DNA of 52,118 bases, from assembly GCA_009691525.1 (NCBI GenBank), contig SICG01000005.1, forward strand, positions 1 to 52,118. The letters run 5' to 3'. This stretch comes from Candidatus Latescibacterota bacterium (lineage in GTDB: Bacteria; Latescibacterota; UBA2968; UBA8231). The notes below the pieces were generated by a model that was given only the letters and a program-made list of their open reading frames with translations, did not search any database and had not been told where the DNA came from. A program made the translations under genes and the position numbers. Positions 1 to 8,091 of this stretch are shown here, piece by piece; within the stretch, counting starts at the first letter, position 1, and every line of letters starts with the position of its first letter.

Positions 1-358
1 GATCAAACTCTTGCGCCCGCAGCGACTGGCGCACGGCCTGTATCTCGGGACTGCCCACCGCACGGCCCAGAGGGTAGGCTACCACTTCGTCGGCAAAGGG
101 CAGCTGGCGGGCGACGCCGCCTTTGGCCTCGTCCACCAAAAGCGAAATACGGGCACGTGGGTAATGCTGTCGCACTGCCCGGCAGACCGGCGCCCCGATT
201 ACCAACCCGCCGACCCGGTCGTTGGGAACCACCAGGATCTTGGCGGCGCCCGCCAACTCCTTGAAGACGTCGAAAACCGCGGCCGCCGGTGGCTCCTCTT
301 TCTGCCACCACTGCGATGCCCGCTCCCGCAGCGAGCCTTTGAGCCAATCAGCCCTCAC
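1..358 (-). CDS. Glycosyltransferase family 9 (heptosyltransferase-like), 3' end outside the window
   Basis: Read from a GTG at 358, the frame stays open to the window edge (about 119 codons). Residues around 36-47 give KILVVPNDRVGG, followed by GAPVCRAVRQHYPRARISLL and an ADEVVAYPLG segment. This is the N-terminal Rossmann half of ADP-heptose:LPS heptosyltransferases (GT9), which add heptose to lipopolysaccharide core at the inner face of the cytoplasmic membrane. The GTG lies 12 bases past the TAG that ends the upstream MinD-like gene and in the same frame, so the two are probably co-transcribed. The leading 30 residues (DWLKGSLRERASQWWQKEE) are hydrophilic. The active-site C-terminal domain is not visible, so the exact acceptor cannot be told. 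The family call is fairly safe; the start codon less so, because no strong ribosome binding site precedes it. Confidence 0.75.
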   Translation of the reverse strand, partial: MRADWLKGSLRERASQWWQKEEPPAAAVFDVFKELAGAAKILVVPNDRVGGLVIGAPVCRAVRQHYPRARISLLVDEAKGGVARQLPFADEVVAYPLGRAVGSPEIQAVRQSLRAQEFD

Positions 359-370
359 TCCAACCTGCGC

Positions 371-1413
371 CTACCAGAACCGGGCTTCATTCTTGGCCAC
401 TTGGGACAACTTACCGGCCTCCTCGGAGTTGAAACGGTGCAAGCGATCTGGAACCCGCAGGCCTTTCATCAAAACATTGCAGATGTCGGGAGAGGCCGAA
501 GCCTTGGGCGACTCAAGCAGCACAGGCCGACGCTTTTCACAGGCTTCCAGGACGGCTTCGTCGTTGCGCACATAGCCCACAAAATCCATCTTGACCGAAA
601 GATACTCCTACCAGGTCCAGAAACCGGTGTACCTCGTCAACATGCCGGCGGCGGCGGACCCGGTTGAGCAACAACCGGGGATGAAAGGAAGACAAAAGCG
701 TCTCGGCCTCGCGCCCGGCCTGTGGATTGGCCTCTCCAATCATTTCCAACAGGGCACAGATGCGCCCAGTCCGCCGCCCAGCCTGCTTGGAGAACTGATT
801 GATGACTTCCTTGATCTCCTCGCTCTTGCTGAACCGGCGGCGCAGTTTGCGGTACACCGTGTTCTTGATAAAGCCATAGGCGTCCACCCTGGCCTGGGGC
901 TCAGGGGTGCAGACGACGACCCCATAGTTGGAAAGGGCAAAAAAGTCCAAGGTGTTGTATGAGGAACCCGCCCCAAGATCCACCAGGACGTAATCAGCAT
1001 CCACGGCCCGTATATGCCGGATCAAACGCTCTTTGGCCAGGTAGGACAAATTGGCGGCACCGACCAGTTCGTTGCCGCCGCAGATGAGTTTGAGGTTTTC
1101 CGTCGGGGTGGGCAACAAAACCTCACGCAGGGAACGGGTTTCGCTGGTGAAAAAACTGCCCAGACTCCGCGGCGGGGAAATCTGGTTGAAGAAGAGATGT
1201 AGATCCGCCCCCCCCCAAATCGCCATCCACCAGAATGACCTTGTATCCGAGTAAGGCCAACCCCACACCGAGGTTGGCGGTCAGCGTCGACTTGCCCGTT
1301 CCCCCTTTGCCCCCGGCGATGGGCCAGATGGTCGTGGCCGGCACCTGGCCGTCCAGCAAAATGAGATCGGTTCCCGAACCAGGCGCTAGTTCCAGGTCAA
1401 CCTGTACGCTCAT
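371..1413 (-). pseudogene. MinD/ParA-family ATPase, interrupted by two frameshifts
   Basis: The first frame (from ATG 1413) has a deviant Walker [11 protein letters not shown], at residues 34-43 and then [10 protein letters not shown]. At the nine-C run 1208-1216 the sense shifts by one base into a frame continuing ADLHLFF, LKLICGGNEL and VDLGAGSSYNTLDFF, as in MinD/FlhG-type ATPases. Near 605 it shifts again, into SVKMDFVGYVRNDEAV, and ends at 371. Removing one G at each spot (coding strand) restores one continuous protein of about 345 residues. Such ATPases position division sites, flagella or other polar structures at the membrane. Either the gene has decayed or the assembly has homopolymer errors. 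The homology itself is clear in all three pieces. It precedes the GT9 gene in the same direction. Confidence 0.8.
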
Positions 1414-1737
1414 ATAACTAAGCCACCACCCGGCATGGAGAGGCCACCCTGCTACGAGCCAGCCAGAAAAAAGGGCCTTGGGTCACTTAGGAAAAAGACT
1501 GACATGCTGGCCGGAACTCCCACCCCGTCAAGGGGCTATTATAGTTCGCCTGACAGCGGCCTGTCAAGGAATTTGTCGTTTGGTGCCTGCGTTCCATCGG
1601 GGACAGGGCCGCCGCCTCGCCGCCCCTATTGTTAGATCGGCAGCGATGGCCGAGGTTTAAACATAATCTGTGTCTCATCTCACAATCTGCGATAATTTTC
1701 GAGGTTTATTTTTCTCCACTTCAACCAGGAGTAGCCT
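1414..1737. other. Divergent intergenic region
   Basis: About 320 bases between the leftward MinD-like gene and the rightward NUDIX gene. Short frames here have no family resemblance and I call none of them. The AT-rich right end (from about 1655) carries a plausible extended -10 for the NUDIX operon. No clear promoter or ribosome binding site was found for the MinD-like gene on the left. Confidence 0.5.
1688..1696 (+). promoter_or_regulatory. Candidate extended -10 promoter for the NUDIX-HDAC operon
   Basis: TGC followed directly by GATAAT matches an extended -10 (TGN-TATAAT-like) in an AT-rich stretch about 40 bases upstream of the start at 1738. No good -35 hexamer lies at the usual distance, which extended -10 promoters tolerate. 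The ribosome binding site AGGAG sits 6 bases before the TTG start. Confidence 0.35.
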
Positions 1738-2193
1738 TTGTCAGCGTCGATCACCAGGGATTTCACCGCCACCACTTTTGTCGTCCGTGAGGATTGCACT
1801 CTGTTGTTATGGCACAACAAGATTGAGGCCTGGCTGCCCCCCGGCGGCCATATCCATACCGACGAGTTGCCCGAAACCGCCGCGCTCAGGGAAGTGTTGG
1901 AGGAAACCGGTCTGGAGGTGGAGTTGCTTGGCGAGCAGGAAAGTTGGGGCCAGGTGCAGGTGCTCCGCACCCCCGCCTGCATCCTGCTCGAGAACATCAG
2001 CCCTGGCCACCAGCATATCGATTTGATCTATTTCGCGCGGGCCAAGGAAGGCGAACCCAGGATCAATACCCAGGAAAGCGCCGCTCTGCGCTGGTATACT
2101 GCGGCAGAGTTGGAAAATCCCGAAATCGCCCCTGATATCCGCGTTCTCGGCTGCCGGGCCATCGCCGCCGTGGCCCGCCAAACCCGGGGTTAA
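1738..2193 (+). CDS. NUDIX hydrolase
   Basis: A 151-residue protein with a complete Nudix box, G-x5-E-x7-REVLEETGL (about residues 38-60), which binds the divalent metal and catalyses cleavage of nucleoside diphosphates linked to another moiety. The substrate cannot be deduced from the motif. The N-terminal beta-strand segment (FVVREDCTLLLWHNKIEAWL) and the PGGHIHTDE stretch are typical of small single-domain Nudix enzymes. The start is TTG at 1738, supported by AGGAG six bases upstream. The stop lies 3 bases before the next ATG, so this gene and the deacetylase-like gene form one transcription unit. The product is probably a cytoplasmic housecleaning enzyme. Confidence 0.9.
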   Translation: MSASITRDFTATTFVVREDCTLLLWHNKIEAWLPPGGHIHTDELPETAALREVLEETGLEVELLGEQESWGQVQVLRTPACILLENISPGHQHIDLIYFARAKEGEPRINTQESAALRWYTAAELENPEIAPDIRVLGCRAIAAVARQTRG

Positions 2194-2196
2194 GTC

Positions 2197-3144
2197 ATGG
2201 CGCGAACGGCTTTTTTCTATCATCCCGAATACCTGGACCACGAAGCAGGCCTCAATCATCCCGAACGGCCAGAACGGCTGCTCGCCATCATGGACGGACT
2301 AGAACACAGCTCCCTGCTCGCCCACTTGGAGGTGCGCCAACCGGCTCCCGCCTCGGTGCAGAGTCTGACCCGCATTCACTCCCCTGAGCACGTGCAGCAC
2401 ATTGCCCGGCTCAGCGCCCAGGGGCGGATGGTCTCCCTGGGTCCGGATACCAGTCTGAACGGGGCCACCTACCATACCGCCGGCCTGGCAGCGGGAGCGG
2501 TGGAGAATGCCATTGACATGGTGGCCTCGGGCGAAGTGGGCAACGCCTTCTGCGCCGTGCGTCCTCCTGGGCATCACGCCGAACGCGACCAGGCCATGGG
2601 GTTTTGCTACTTCAATAATGTGGCCATCGGTGCCCGGCACCTCCAGGAACGCCATCAAATACAAAGAGTGGCGATCATCGACTGGGATGTCCATCACGGC
2701 AACGGCACCCAGCACAGCTTTGAGGAGGACCCGTCGGTCTTCTTTTTTAGCATCCATCAATTCGGACCCTACTTCTACCCGGGGACGGGCGCCGCCCATG
2801 AGCAGGGTCGCGGGCCTGGCCTGGGCTATACCCTCAACGCCCCCATGCCCCCCGGCGCTACCGACGCCGATTACTTGAGAGTATTCCGCCAGGTGCTGCG
2901 GCCGGCCATGGACCGCTTCCGCCCCGAATTCATCCTGATCTCCGCCGGCTTTGACGCCCACCAGGCCGACCCCCTTGGGGAGATCGAGTTGAGCATCGAA
3001 GGATTTGCGGCATTGACGGCGCAGGTGCGCAGCATGGCAGAGGACCACTGCCAGGGCCGGCTGGTGTCTATTCTCGAAGGTGGGTACGACCTAGAAGCCA
3101 CCGCCGCCTCGGTGGAGGCTCACCTGCGGGTGCTGATGGCCTAG
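2197..3144 (+). CDS. Histone deacetylase/AcuC-family amidohydrolase
   Basis: A 315-residue enzyme of the arginase/deacetylase fold. RPPGHH (122-127), IDWDVHHGNG (161-170) and GFDAHQADPL (251-260) give the zinc ligands D164, H166 and D253 and the paired catalytic histidines H126/H127. The early NHPERPERL motif is also a hallmark. Bacterial members remove acetyl groups from proteins (AcuC), polyamines (AphA) or other acylamides; the sequence alone does not choose between them. It lies 3 bases after the NUDIX gene. Its TAG stop and the TAG stop of the convergent methyltransferase share the palindrome CTAG, so the two genes meet with no spacer. Length and motifs suggest an intact, active protein. 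Confidence 0.92.
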   Translation: MARTAFFYHPEYLDHEAGLNHPERPERLLAIMDGLEHSSLLAHLEVRQPAPASVQSLTRIHSPEHVQHIARLSAQGRMVSLGPDTSLNGATYHTAGLAAGAVENAIDMVASGEVGNAFCAVRPPGHHAERDQAMGFCYFNNVAIGARHLQERHQIQRVAIIDWDVHHGNGTQHSFEEDPSVFFFSIHQFGPYFYPGTGAAHEQGRGPGLGYTLNAPMPPGATDADYLRVFRQVLRPAMDRFRPEFILISAGFDAHQADPLGEIELSIEGFAALTAQVRSMAEDHCQGRLVSILEGGYDLEATAASVEAHLRVLMA

Positions 3145-3842
3145 GGTTTGGTAAAGGTGTGAATATGCACCTGGTGATCGAGGGACTTCCAGCGCACCGG
3201 GCGCATCTCGACCTGATGCCCATAGCCCTGCTGCTCCAGCATGGCCACAAAGTGCCCGGCTGCCGGCCGTTGGGGATCAGCCAGGTAGAACCGTCCTCCC
3301 GGAAGCAGCAAATGGTGCAGCACCCCGTTCAGGTAGGCGTGGTTCTTCTTCTCGTAGACTATATCGGCAGCCACCAGGCAGGACACCGGTAGTCCGGTCG
3401 GATTCCGCCAGTCCAAATAGGCGGTGCCGTGGTGCACTCCCACCTGGTTGGCCCGGGCGTTGTGGGTGGCAAAAACCAGCGCCGTCTCGACAAAATCCGT
3501 GGCCTCCACTCTCCAGCCCAGCCGTGCCAGTGTCAAGCCCACCAACCCGAGCCCACAACCCAATTCCTTGGCCCCTCCAGCCGGCGCCTCGAGATCTTGA
3601 TCGCAGAACCACTGGGCCAGGCCCACCGATGAGGGCCAGAGTTCGGCCCAGTACGGGAACCGTTCGGTGCGCTGTCCCCCGCGAGCCTCCTGGGCGATCA
3701 TGCGGTCCAGCAGCGCGTACCCGTCCTCCACCTCGGTGATGTGCAGCACCTGGCCGGGCCCGAGGTCCACCTCGGTCTCCTTGGTGCTGAACTTGGCGAG
3801 GGCCCGGCGCAGCTGCCGGTTGGTGTAGTGTTTTAGGGACAT
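3141..3842 (-). CDS. Class I SAM-dependent methyltransferase (METTL21/methyltransferase-16-like)
   Basis: About 233 residues with the SAM-binding motif ELGCGLGLVGLTLARLG, the acidic strand VEATDF and LVAADIVYEKKN as the post-II region. The pattern resembles small protein-lysine N-methyltransferases related to METTL20/21 and Nnt1; the target is unknown. I place the start at ATG 3842. A GTG at 3860 is also in frame, but it would put a terminator hairpin inside the coding region. Neither start has a Shine-Dalgarno sequence, and the ATG follows directly on the T-run of the terminator behind the nitrilase gene. It ends against the deacetylase gene with a shared CTAG. Expression probably depends on read-through of that terminator. 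Confidence 0.8.
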   Translation of the reverse strand: MSLKHYTNRQLRRALAKFSTKETEVDLGPGQVLHITEVEDGYALLDRMIAQEARGGQRTERFPYWAELWPSSVGLAQWFCDQDLEAPAGGAKELGCGLGLVGLTLARLGWRVEATDFVETALVFATHNARANQVGVHHGTAYLDWRNPTGLPVSCLVAADIVYEKKNHAYLNGVLHHLLLPGGRFYLADPQRPAAGHFVAMLEQQGYGHQVEMRPVRWKSLDHQVHIHTFTKP

Positions 3843-3873
3843 AAAAAAAGAGGAGCGCACGATGCGGCGCCCC
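3843..3873 (-). terminator. Intrinsic terminator between nitrilase and methyltransferase genes
   Basis: On the minus strand a 7-bp GC-rich stem (GGGGCGC / GCGCTCC, one G-U pair) with an 8-base loop is followed by TCTTTTTTT. It starts about 20 bases past the nitrilase stop. Its T-run abuts the ATG of the methyltransferase, so it may work as an attenuator for that gene. Confidence 0.65.
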
Positions 3874-3894
3874 TGCCCGGCAACGCAGGCCTGC

Positions 3895-4902
3895 TCACAA
3901 CCTGCCCTCGTCTGCGAGCCTTTTCTTCACCGCCTCGACTGCCTGGGTGTTTAACTCCACGGTGTGGCTTTGGTCGCCAGTGTGTCGCCCCGGAGGGAAG
4001 AACCGCTCCCGGTAGACCGGATACGCCTCAGTGCGCAGGTGAGCCAGCGGGTGGTGCCCGACCCGCCGCCGGCGCTCGTGGCGGAGGGCTTCGAGATCGA
4101 GGGTGGCCACCACGATCTTCTCCCCCGGTCCGGGATCGGCCTGAGCGAGGATGCGGCCCTCGTAATCCACCACCATGCTTCCCCCCGGCCAGGAGAAGGG
4201 CGCGTAATGGCTGAGGGCAGCTCCCTGGTTGGCAGCCACCACATAGGCGGTGTTTTCCAGGGCCCGGCAGCGGTTGACCACCGTCCACCAGTCCATCGGC
4301 GGGGTCGCCCCCCAGGGGTCCATATAGGCCGATACCCGCAGCAGAATCTCGGCACCATTGGCGGTCAGCTGGCGCAGGGCCTCGGGAAAGAACCAGTCGT
4401 AACAAATGGCCACCCCGATATTGCCAATGGGCGTGTGGGCCACGGGGAAGAGTTCTTCCGCGTACCCTTCTAGGTCGTGGGGGCTGGCGTGTACCTCCAA
4501 GGGGAGCCAGGTATTGACCTTGCGGTACTTGTACAACACCCCCTCGGGACCGATGAGGCAGGTGGTGTCGAAGACCACGCCCGGCCAGCGGGCGTCCTCT
4601 TCCAGAAAGGTGGCGGTCTGGATGTAGACCCCCAGTTCCTTGGCTTTAGCGCAGTATTTATCCGTGTGTTCGTTGGGTACGGGAAGGGTGAGTTTGGCCA
4701 GCAGACCGTTGGCGGTGGGGTAAATTGGCGCGGCGTGCCCGAATTCGGGGAAAACCAGCAGTTTGATGTCCATAAAGGGTCCGTAGCCCTCTACGGCCAT
4801 GTCGATCATCTCCAGCATCCTGGAGGTGTTGCGGACAATTTCGCTCCGTTCCCGGGGATTGGGTTGGTCTACCTGGCAGGCGGCAACACCGTAACGCAGC
4901 AT
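3895..4902 (-). CDS. Carbon-nitrogen hydrolase (nitrilase superfamily)
   Basis: A 335-residue protein with the nitrilase triad E53 (VFPEFG), K128 (YKYRKVN) and C167 (VAICYDWFFPE). This superfamily hydrolyses amides, carbamoyl groups or nitriles through a cysteine thioester. The start is ATG 4902, 8 bases after the XdhC stop. The same frame stays open far upstream, but that stretch is the shadow of xdhC. The C-terminal part (AHLRTEAYPVYRERFFPPG) resembles amidases acting on small amides such as N-carbamoyl compounds, though the substrate is not determinable. It is the last gene of the MocA-XdhC-nitrilase run. The context suggests purine or related N-heterocycle catabolism, but no molybdenum hydroxylase subunits lie in the window. 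Confidence 0.9.
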   Translation of the reverse strand: MLRYGVAACQVDQPNPRERSEIVRNTSRMLEMIDMAVEGYGPFMDIKLLVFPEFGHAAPIYPTANGLLAKLTLPVPNEHTDKYCAKAKELGVYIQTATFLEEDARWPGVVFDTTCLIGPEGVLYKYRKVNTWLPLEVHASPHDLEGYAEELFPVAHTPIGNIGVAICYDWFFPEALRQLTANGAEILLRVSAYMDPWGATPPMDWWTVVNRCRALENTAYVVAANQGAALSHYAPFSWPGGSMVVDYEGRILAQADPGPGEKIVVATLDLEALRHERRRRVGHHPLAHLRTEAYPVYRERFFPPGRHTGDQSHTVELNTQAVEAVKKRLADEGRL

Positions 4903-4910
4903 CGCCGGAC

Positions 4911-5996
4911 TCAGGGCTGGGGTTCCATGGTCTTGGTCTTCCAGCGCTTGACCGCCCCCCGGCGCACCCGGATCAGTTCGGCAACCACACTGACAGCGAT
5001 CTCCTCGGGGGTGTCGGCGCCGATGTTCAAGCCCACCGGAGCGTAGATCTGGTCCAGTCGCTGGCGTGCCCCCCCTCGTTCTTCGAGGCGCCGCCACAAG
5101 AGCAATTTCTTGCGCTCGCTGCCCAGCATGCCGATGTAGCGGGCCGGGGTGCGGATGGCCTTTTCGATGACGACCTCGTCGTGCTGGTGGCCCCGGGTGG
5201 CGGCGATGACATAGGACTGCTCGTCGATGGGTAGTTCCGCGAACACCTGTCCCATGTCCCCCACCACCCACTGGGCAGCTTCCGGATGCCGCCTGGCATT
5301 GGCGAACTGGGGCCGGTCGTCGACCATCACCACCCTGAATCCCACCTGGGCCGCCAAACGGCAGACCTGCCCTCCCACATGGCCGCCGCCAAAGATGTAA
5401 AGCATCGGCGGCGGGAGAAAAGGTTCGATGAAGAGTTCGACCTGTCCGGCAGACCTCGGTGTCGCCTCCATCACTGCTGTCCCATTCCTGCCCTGACCGA
5501 TGAGACTTTCGGCCTGCGCCACCGCCCACTGGTCCAAGTCTGCAGCACCCAGGGTTCCCAGCCAGGAGCGGCCGGTCACCACCAGCAACTTGGGGATCTC
5601 CCCTCCCGGCGCCCCCAGCGCGCTGACCAGGGCACAGGCCCGGCGCTCCTGGCGTGCCCGCACTATTTCGGGATAAAGATCCGGGCTACCCACCGGTTCG
5701 GTGAGGATACGCAAGCTGCCCCCACAGTTGAGCCCGCCCTCTCCGGCCTGTTCCTCGGTGAGGGTGAAGCAGCTGACCTGAGACTCTTGTGTCCTGATCA
5801 CCTGGCTGGCAAGGCTGAGAATCTCCGCCTCCAGGCAACCTCCGCCAATGGTCCCCAGCACCTGGCCGTCCTCTGCCACCAGCATCTTGGCCCGATCGCT
5901 CATGGGGATGGACCCGCTGCTCCAGACCAGCGAGGACAGAGCGCCGCGTTGTCCACTGGTCTGCAGGGCGACTACTGCTTCGAGCACCTCATCCAT
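4911..5996 (-). CDS. xdhC: XdhC/CoxI-family molybdenum cofactor insertion protein
   Basis: A 361-residue protein with the XdhC N-terminal domain (GSIPMSDRAKMLV, GTIGGGCLEAEIL, LNCGGSLRILTEP) and a C-terminal Rossmann domain (MLYIFGGGHVG, MVDDRPQFAN, IGMLGSERKK, GLNIGADTPEEIAVSV). XdhC proteins bind molybdenum cofactor, help to sulfurate it and insert it into xanthine dehydrogenase-family enzymes in the cytoplasm. The start is ATG 5996, overlapping the MocA-like stop by 8 bases, so translation is probably coupled. A longer in-frame start at 6065 lies inside the MocA-like gene and is unlikely. The enzyme it serves is not encoded in this window. Confidence 0.93.
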   Translation of the reverse strand: MDEVLEAVVALQTSGQRGALSSLVWSSGSIPMSDRAKMLVAEDGQVLGTIGGGCLEAEILSLASQVIRTQESQVSCFTLTEEQAGEGGLNCGGSLRILTEPVGSPDLYPEIVRARQERRACALVSALGAPGGEIPKLLVVTGRSWLGTLGAADLDQWAVAQAESLIGQGRNGTAVMEATPRSAGQVELFIEPFLPPPMLYIFGGGHVGGQVCRLAAQVGFRVVMVDDRPQFANARRHPEAAQWVVGDMGQVFAELPIDEQSYVIAATRGHQHDEVVIEKAIRTPARYIGMLGSERKKLLLWRRLEERGGARQRLDQIYAPVGLNIGADTPEEIAVSVVAELIRVRRGAVKRWKTKTMEPQP

Positions 5997-6603
5997 GGCG
6001 TTGGTCCTGATGGCGCCGCAGCACCTGCTGGTAATCGGCGGGTGTATCCAAATCCTCCAGGACACCGCTGTCCCCGACCGGCACCTCGAGGGTGTCGTCG
6101 CCGTGAGCCCGAGTTACCACATTGAGACCCTGGTCAGGAGCGAGTGCCATGATCTCCTCAGTGTAGCGGCGGTGGATGAGCAAAGGGTGGCCGCGACGGC
6201 CCTGGTAGGTGGGGATGAGAATACCCTTGGTAGACGTGGCCCCAGCACTGAGCAAGGGATCGAGGGCGGCGGCGAGCCGGGGTTGGTCGCCGAGGCAAAT
6301 GAGGTAGGCAGCGGCCAGTCCTGCGAAACGCAGGCCACACTGGACCGAGGTGGACATGCCCTGCTGATAATCGGCATTAAAGACGCACTGCACCGGCCGA
6401 CCGGCCAACACCTCCACAACCTCCGCTGCCCGGTGCCCCACCACTACCACCACTTGTTCCACTCGGCTGCAGAGCTGGTCCACGACGGACTCTACGAGGC
6501 AATGATCACCCAAAGGCAGCAACTGCTTAAACGCCCCCATACGGGTCGCCAGACCTGCGGCCAGGACGATGCCGGCCGGGGTATATGCTTCGTTCGCTTG
6601 CAT
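5989..6603 (-). CDS. MocA-like molybdenum cofactor nucleotidyltransferase
   Basis: A 204-residue protein beginning with the nucleotidyltransferase signature VLAAGLATRMGAFKQLLPL, followed by VVVVVGHRAAEV, YQQGMSTSVQCGL, LICLGDQPRL and a C-terminal DLDTPADYQ. MocA adds CMP to molybdopterin, giving the cytosine-dinucleotide cofactor of XDH-family hydroxylases; close relatives handle MobA-type GMP transfer. The pairing with xdhC, with 8 bases of overlap, is the usual arrangement for maturation of molybdenum hydroxylases and supports the MocA reading. The start is ATG 6603, about 35 bases past the flavoprotein stop, so all four leftward genes from 7870 may form one unit. Confidence 0.85.
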   Translation of the reverse strand: MQANEAYTPAGIVLAAGLATRMGAFKQLLPLGDHCLVESVVDQLCSRVEQVVVVVGHRAAEVVEVLAGRPVQCVFNADYQQGMSTSVQCGLRFAGLAAAYLICLGDQPRLAAALDPLLSAGATSTKGILIPTYQGRRGHPLLIHRRYTEEIMALAPDQGLNVVTRAHGDDTLEVPVGDSGVLEDLDTPADYQQVLRRHQDQRHG

Positions 6604-6637
6604 CTGGAGTAGATTCTAAAGGGCCCCCATTGGGGTG

Positions 6638-7870
6638 TCAACCGCCGCGGCCGGCCACCGCCCCGCTGGCCCAGGCCCATTGCAGATTGAAGCCGCCCAG
6701 GTCCCCGTGTACATCCAGCAACTCGCCAGCCAGATACAGCCCTGGGACCAGATACGACTCCAACGTGACCGGATCGACTTCGCTGGTGTGAATCCCGCCA
6801 ATCGTCACTTCGGCGTGATCAAAGTCGCGGGGCTGAGTCACCTGCACCGCCCAACTGGTCAGTAGTCTGGCCAGCTCCCAGCGCTGGGCCTTGGGGACGC
6901 GGCCCACCGGCTGATCCGGGGCAGCCCCCAGCTTGACAAGCAGCGGCCCCACCAGCTTGCCGTGCAGTAGGCCGGTGAAACTGAAAGCCAACCCGCGCTG
7001 CGGATGGCGCTCCCAGCGTTTCTTGAGTATCTCGCTTACCTGCTCCGGGGATTGGCCGGGGAAGAGATTGATTGCCAGATCCAATGGCCCCCGCTCCAGG
7101 AAAGGTACGATCCGGGCACTGAGGTTGAGGATAGTGAAACCGGAAACCCCGTACGGAGTGAAGAGCAGGTCATCGGTATCGATGGCCTGACGGCCTTTGC
7201 CCAGCGCCACCCGAACCTCGGCCCAGACTTTGACCCCTTGGGCTGGACGTATATACTCGTCGGGGCTGAGCAGGGGCACCAAACCGGGCAGGAGTTGGGT
7301 GGCGCGGTGGCCAAACCCCTTGGCCAGTTCCAGCCCGCTGCCGTCGGCGCCCAGTTTGGGCACACTGACGCCGCCGCTGGCCAACACCAGTCGCCGTCCC
7401 GTCCAGGAACGGCCATCCCGGCTGTCCACTACAAAGCCAGTTTCGGCCCGGACAGCCCGGCAGATCTTTGCCCCTTTCACCACCCCCACGCCCAACTGGC
7501 CCAAGCGGTCCTCCAACAGATCCACCACCGCCTGCGCCTGGTCCGAGGTGGGAAAGAGGCGGCCTCGCTTCTCCTCCTTGACTTCGAGCCCCAGGTCGCG
7601 GAAAAATGTCAGGGTCTCCTGGAGAGGGAATGCCCGCAGTACCTGCCGAACAAAATGCGGCTGCGTTCCGTGATAGTGCTCCGGATCATCGGCATCTCGG
7701 TTGGTCAGGTTGCAGCGTCCATTGCCGGCGATGAGCACCTTGCGGCCCAACTGTTGGTTGCCTTCCAACAGGAGGGTCTGTTGGCCCGTTTCGGCACTGC
7801 TGATGGCGGCCAGAATCCCGGCCGCCCCGCCCCCTACCACGAGGGCATCCCATGTCTTAGGGCCTATCAA
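6638..7870 (-). CDS. BaiN/HI0933-family FAD-dependent oxidoreductase
   Basis: A 410-residue flavoprotein. The N-terminal Rossmann motif VVGGGAAGILAAISSAETG binds FAD. GRKVLIAGNGRCNLTN is diagnostic of the HI0933/YhiN/BaiN family, as are LVLASGGVSVPKLGADGSG and the C-terminal GGIHTSEVDP with GLYLAGELLDVHGDLGGFN. Some relatives act in bile-acid 7-alpha-dehydroxylation and others have been linked to tRNA or cofactor chemistry; the physiological substrate here is unknown. The start appears to be TTG at 7870, since no ATG or GTG fits the family's usual N-terminus. The Shine-Dalgarno is poor. It is transcribed away from the glycoside-hydrolase-like gene across a 220-base divergent region. Confidence 0.9.
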   Translation of the reverse strand: MIGPKTWDALVVGGGAAGILAAISSAETGQQTLLLEGNQQLGRKVLIAGNGRCNLTNRDADDPEHYHGTQPHFVRQVLRAFPLQETLTFFRDLGLEVKEEKRGRLFPTSDQAQAVVDLLEDRLGQLGVGVVKGAKICRAVRAETGFVVDSRDGRSWTGRRLVLASGGVSVPKLGADGSGLELAKGFGHRATQLLPGLVPLLSPDEYIRPAQGVKVWAEVRVALGKGRQAIDTDDLLFTPYGVSGFTILNLSARIVPFLERGPLDLAINLFPGQSPEQVSEILKKRWERHPQRGLAFSFTGLLHGKLVGPLLVKLGAAPDQPVGRVPKAQRWELARLLTSWAVQVTQPRDFDHAEVTIGGIHTSEVDPVTLESYLVPGLYLAGELLDVHGDLGGFNLQWAWASGAVAGRGG

Positions 7871-7955
7871 ACGGAGGTTGTTCCCAGATTTAAGATTCTT
7901 AAAAATAGAAAGATATCGCCCATTCTGTCCTCTGTCAATCAGCCAGCCGGCCTCC

Positions 7956-7984
7956 TTGACACTCTAGAGATAAATGTCTATTCT
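7956..7984 (+). promoter_or_regulatory. Candidate sigma70 promoter
   Basis: A perfect -35 TTGACA (7956-7961), a 17-base spacer and TATTCT (7979-7984) lie in an AT-rich stretch about 110 bases upstream of the ATG at 8092. This is the best -35/-10 pair in the window and should drive the rightward operon to hemE. Confidence 0.55.
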
Positions 7985-8091
7985 AGAATATCTTCTTTTA
8001 TGCGACTATTTGCATACGCTAAAAAGCGGTTACCCTTCCCTCGCACCACCTTGCCTTTCCTCCGGAAATCCTACAGGAGCCAGAGAGATTT

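Noticed and set aside
4903..5529. Long N-terminal extension of the nitrilase frame
   Set aside because: It is an Arg/Gly-rich out-of-frame reading of xdhC; nitrilase homology begins at ATG 4902.
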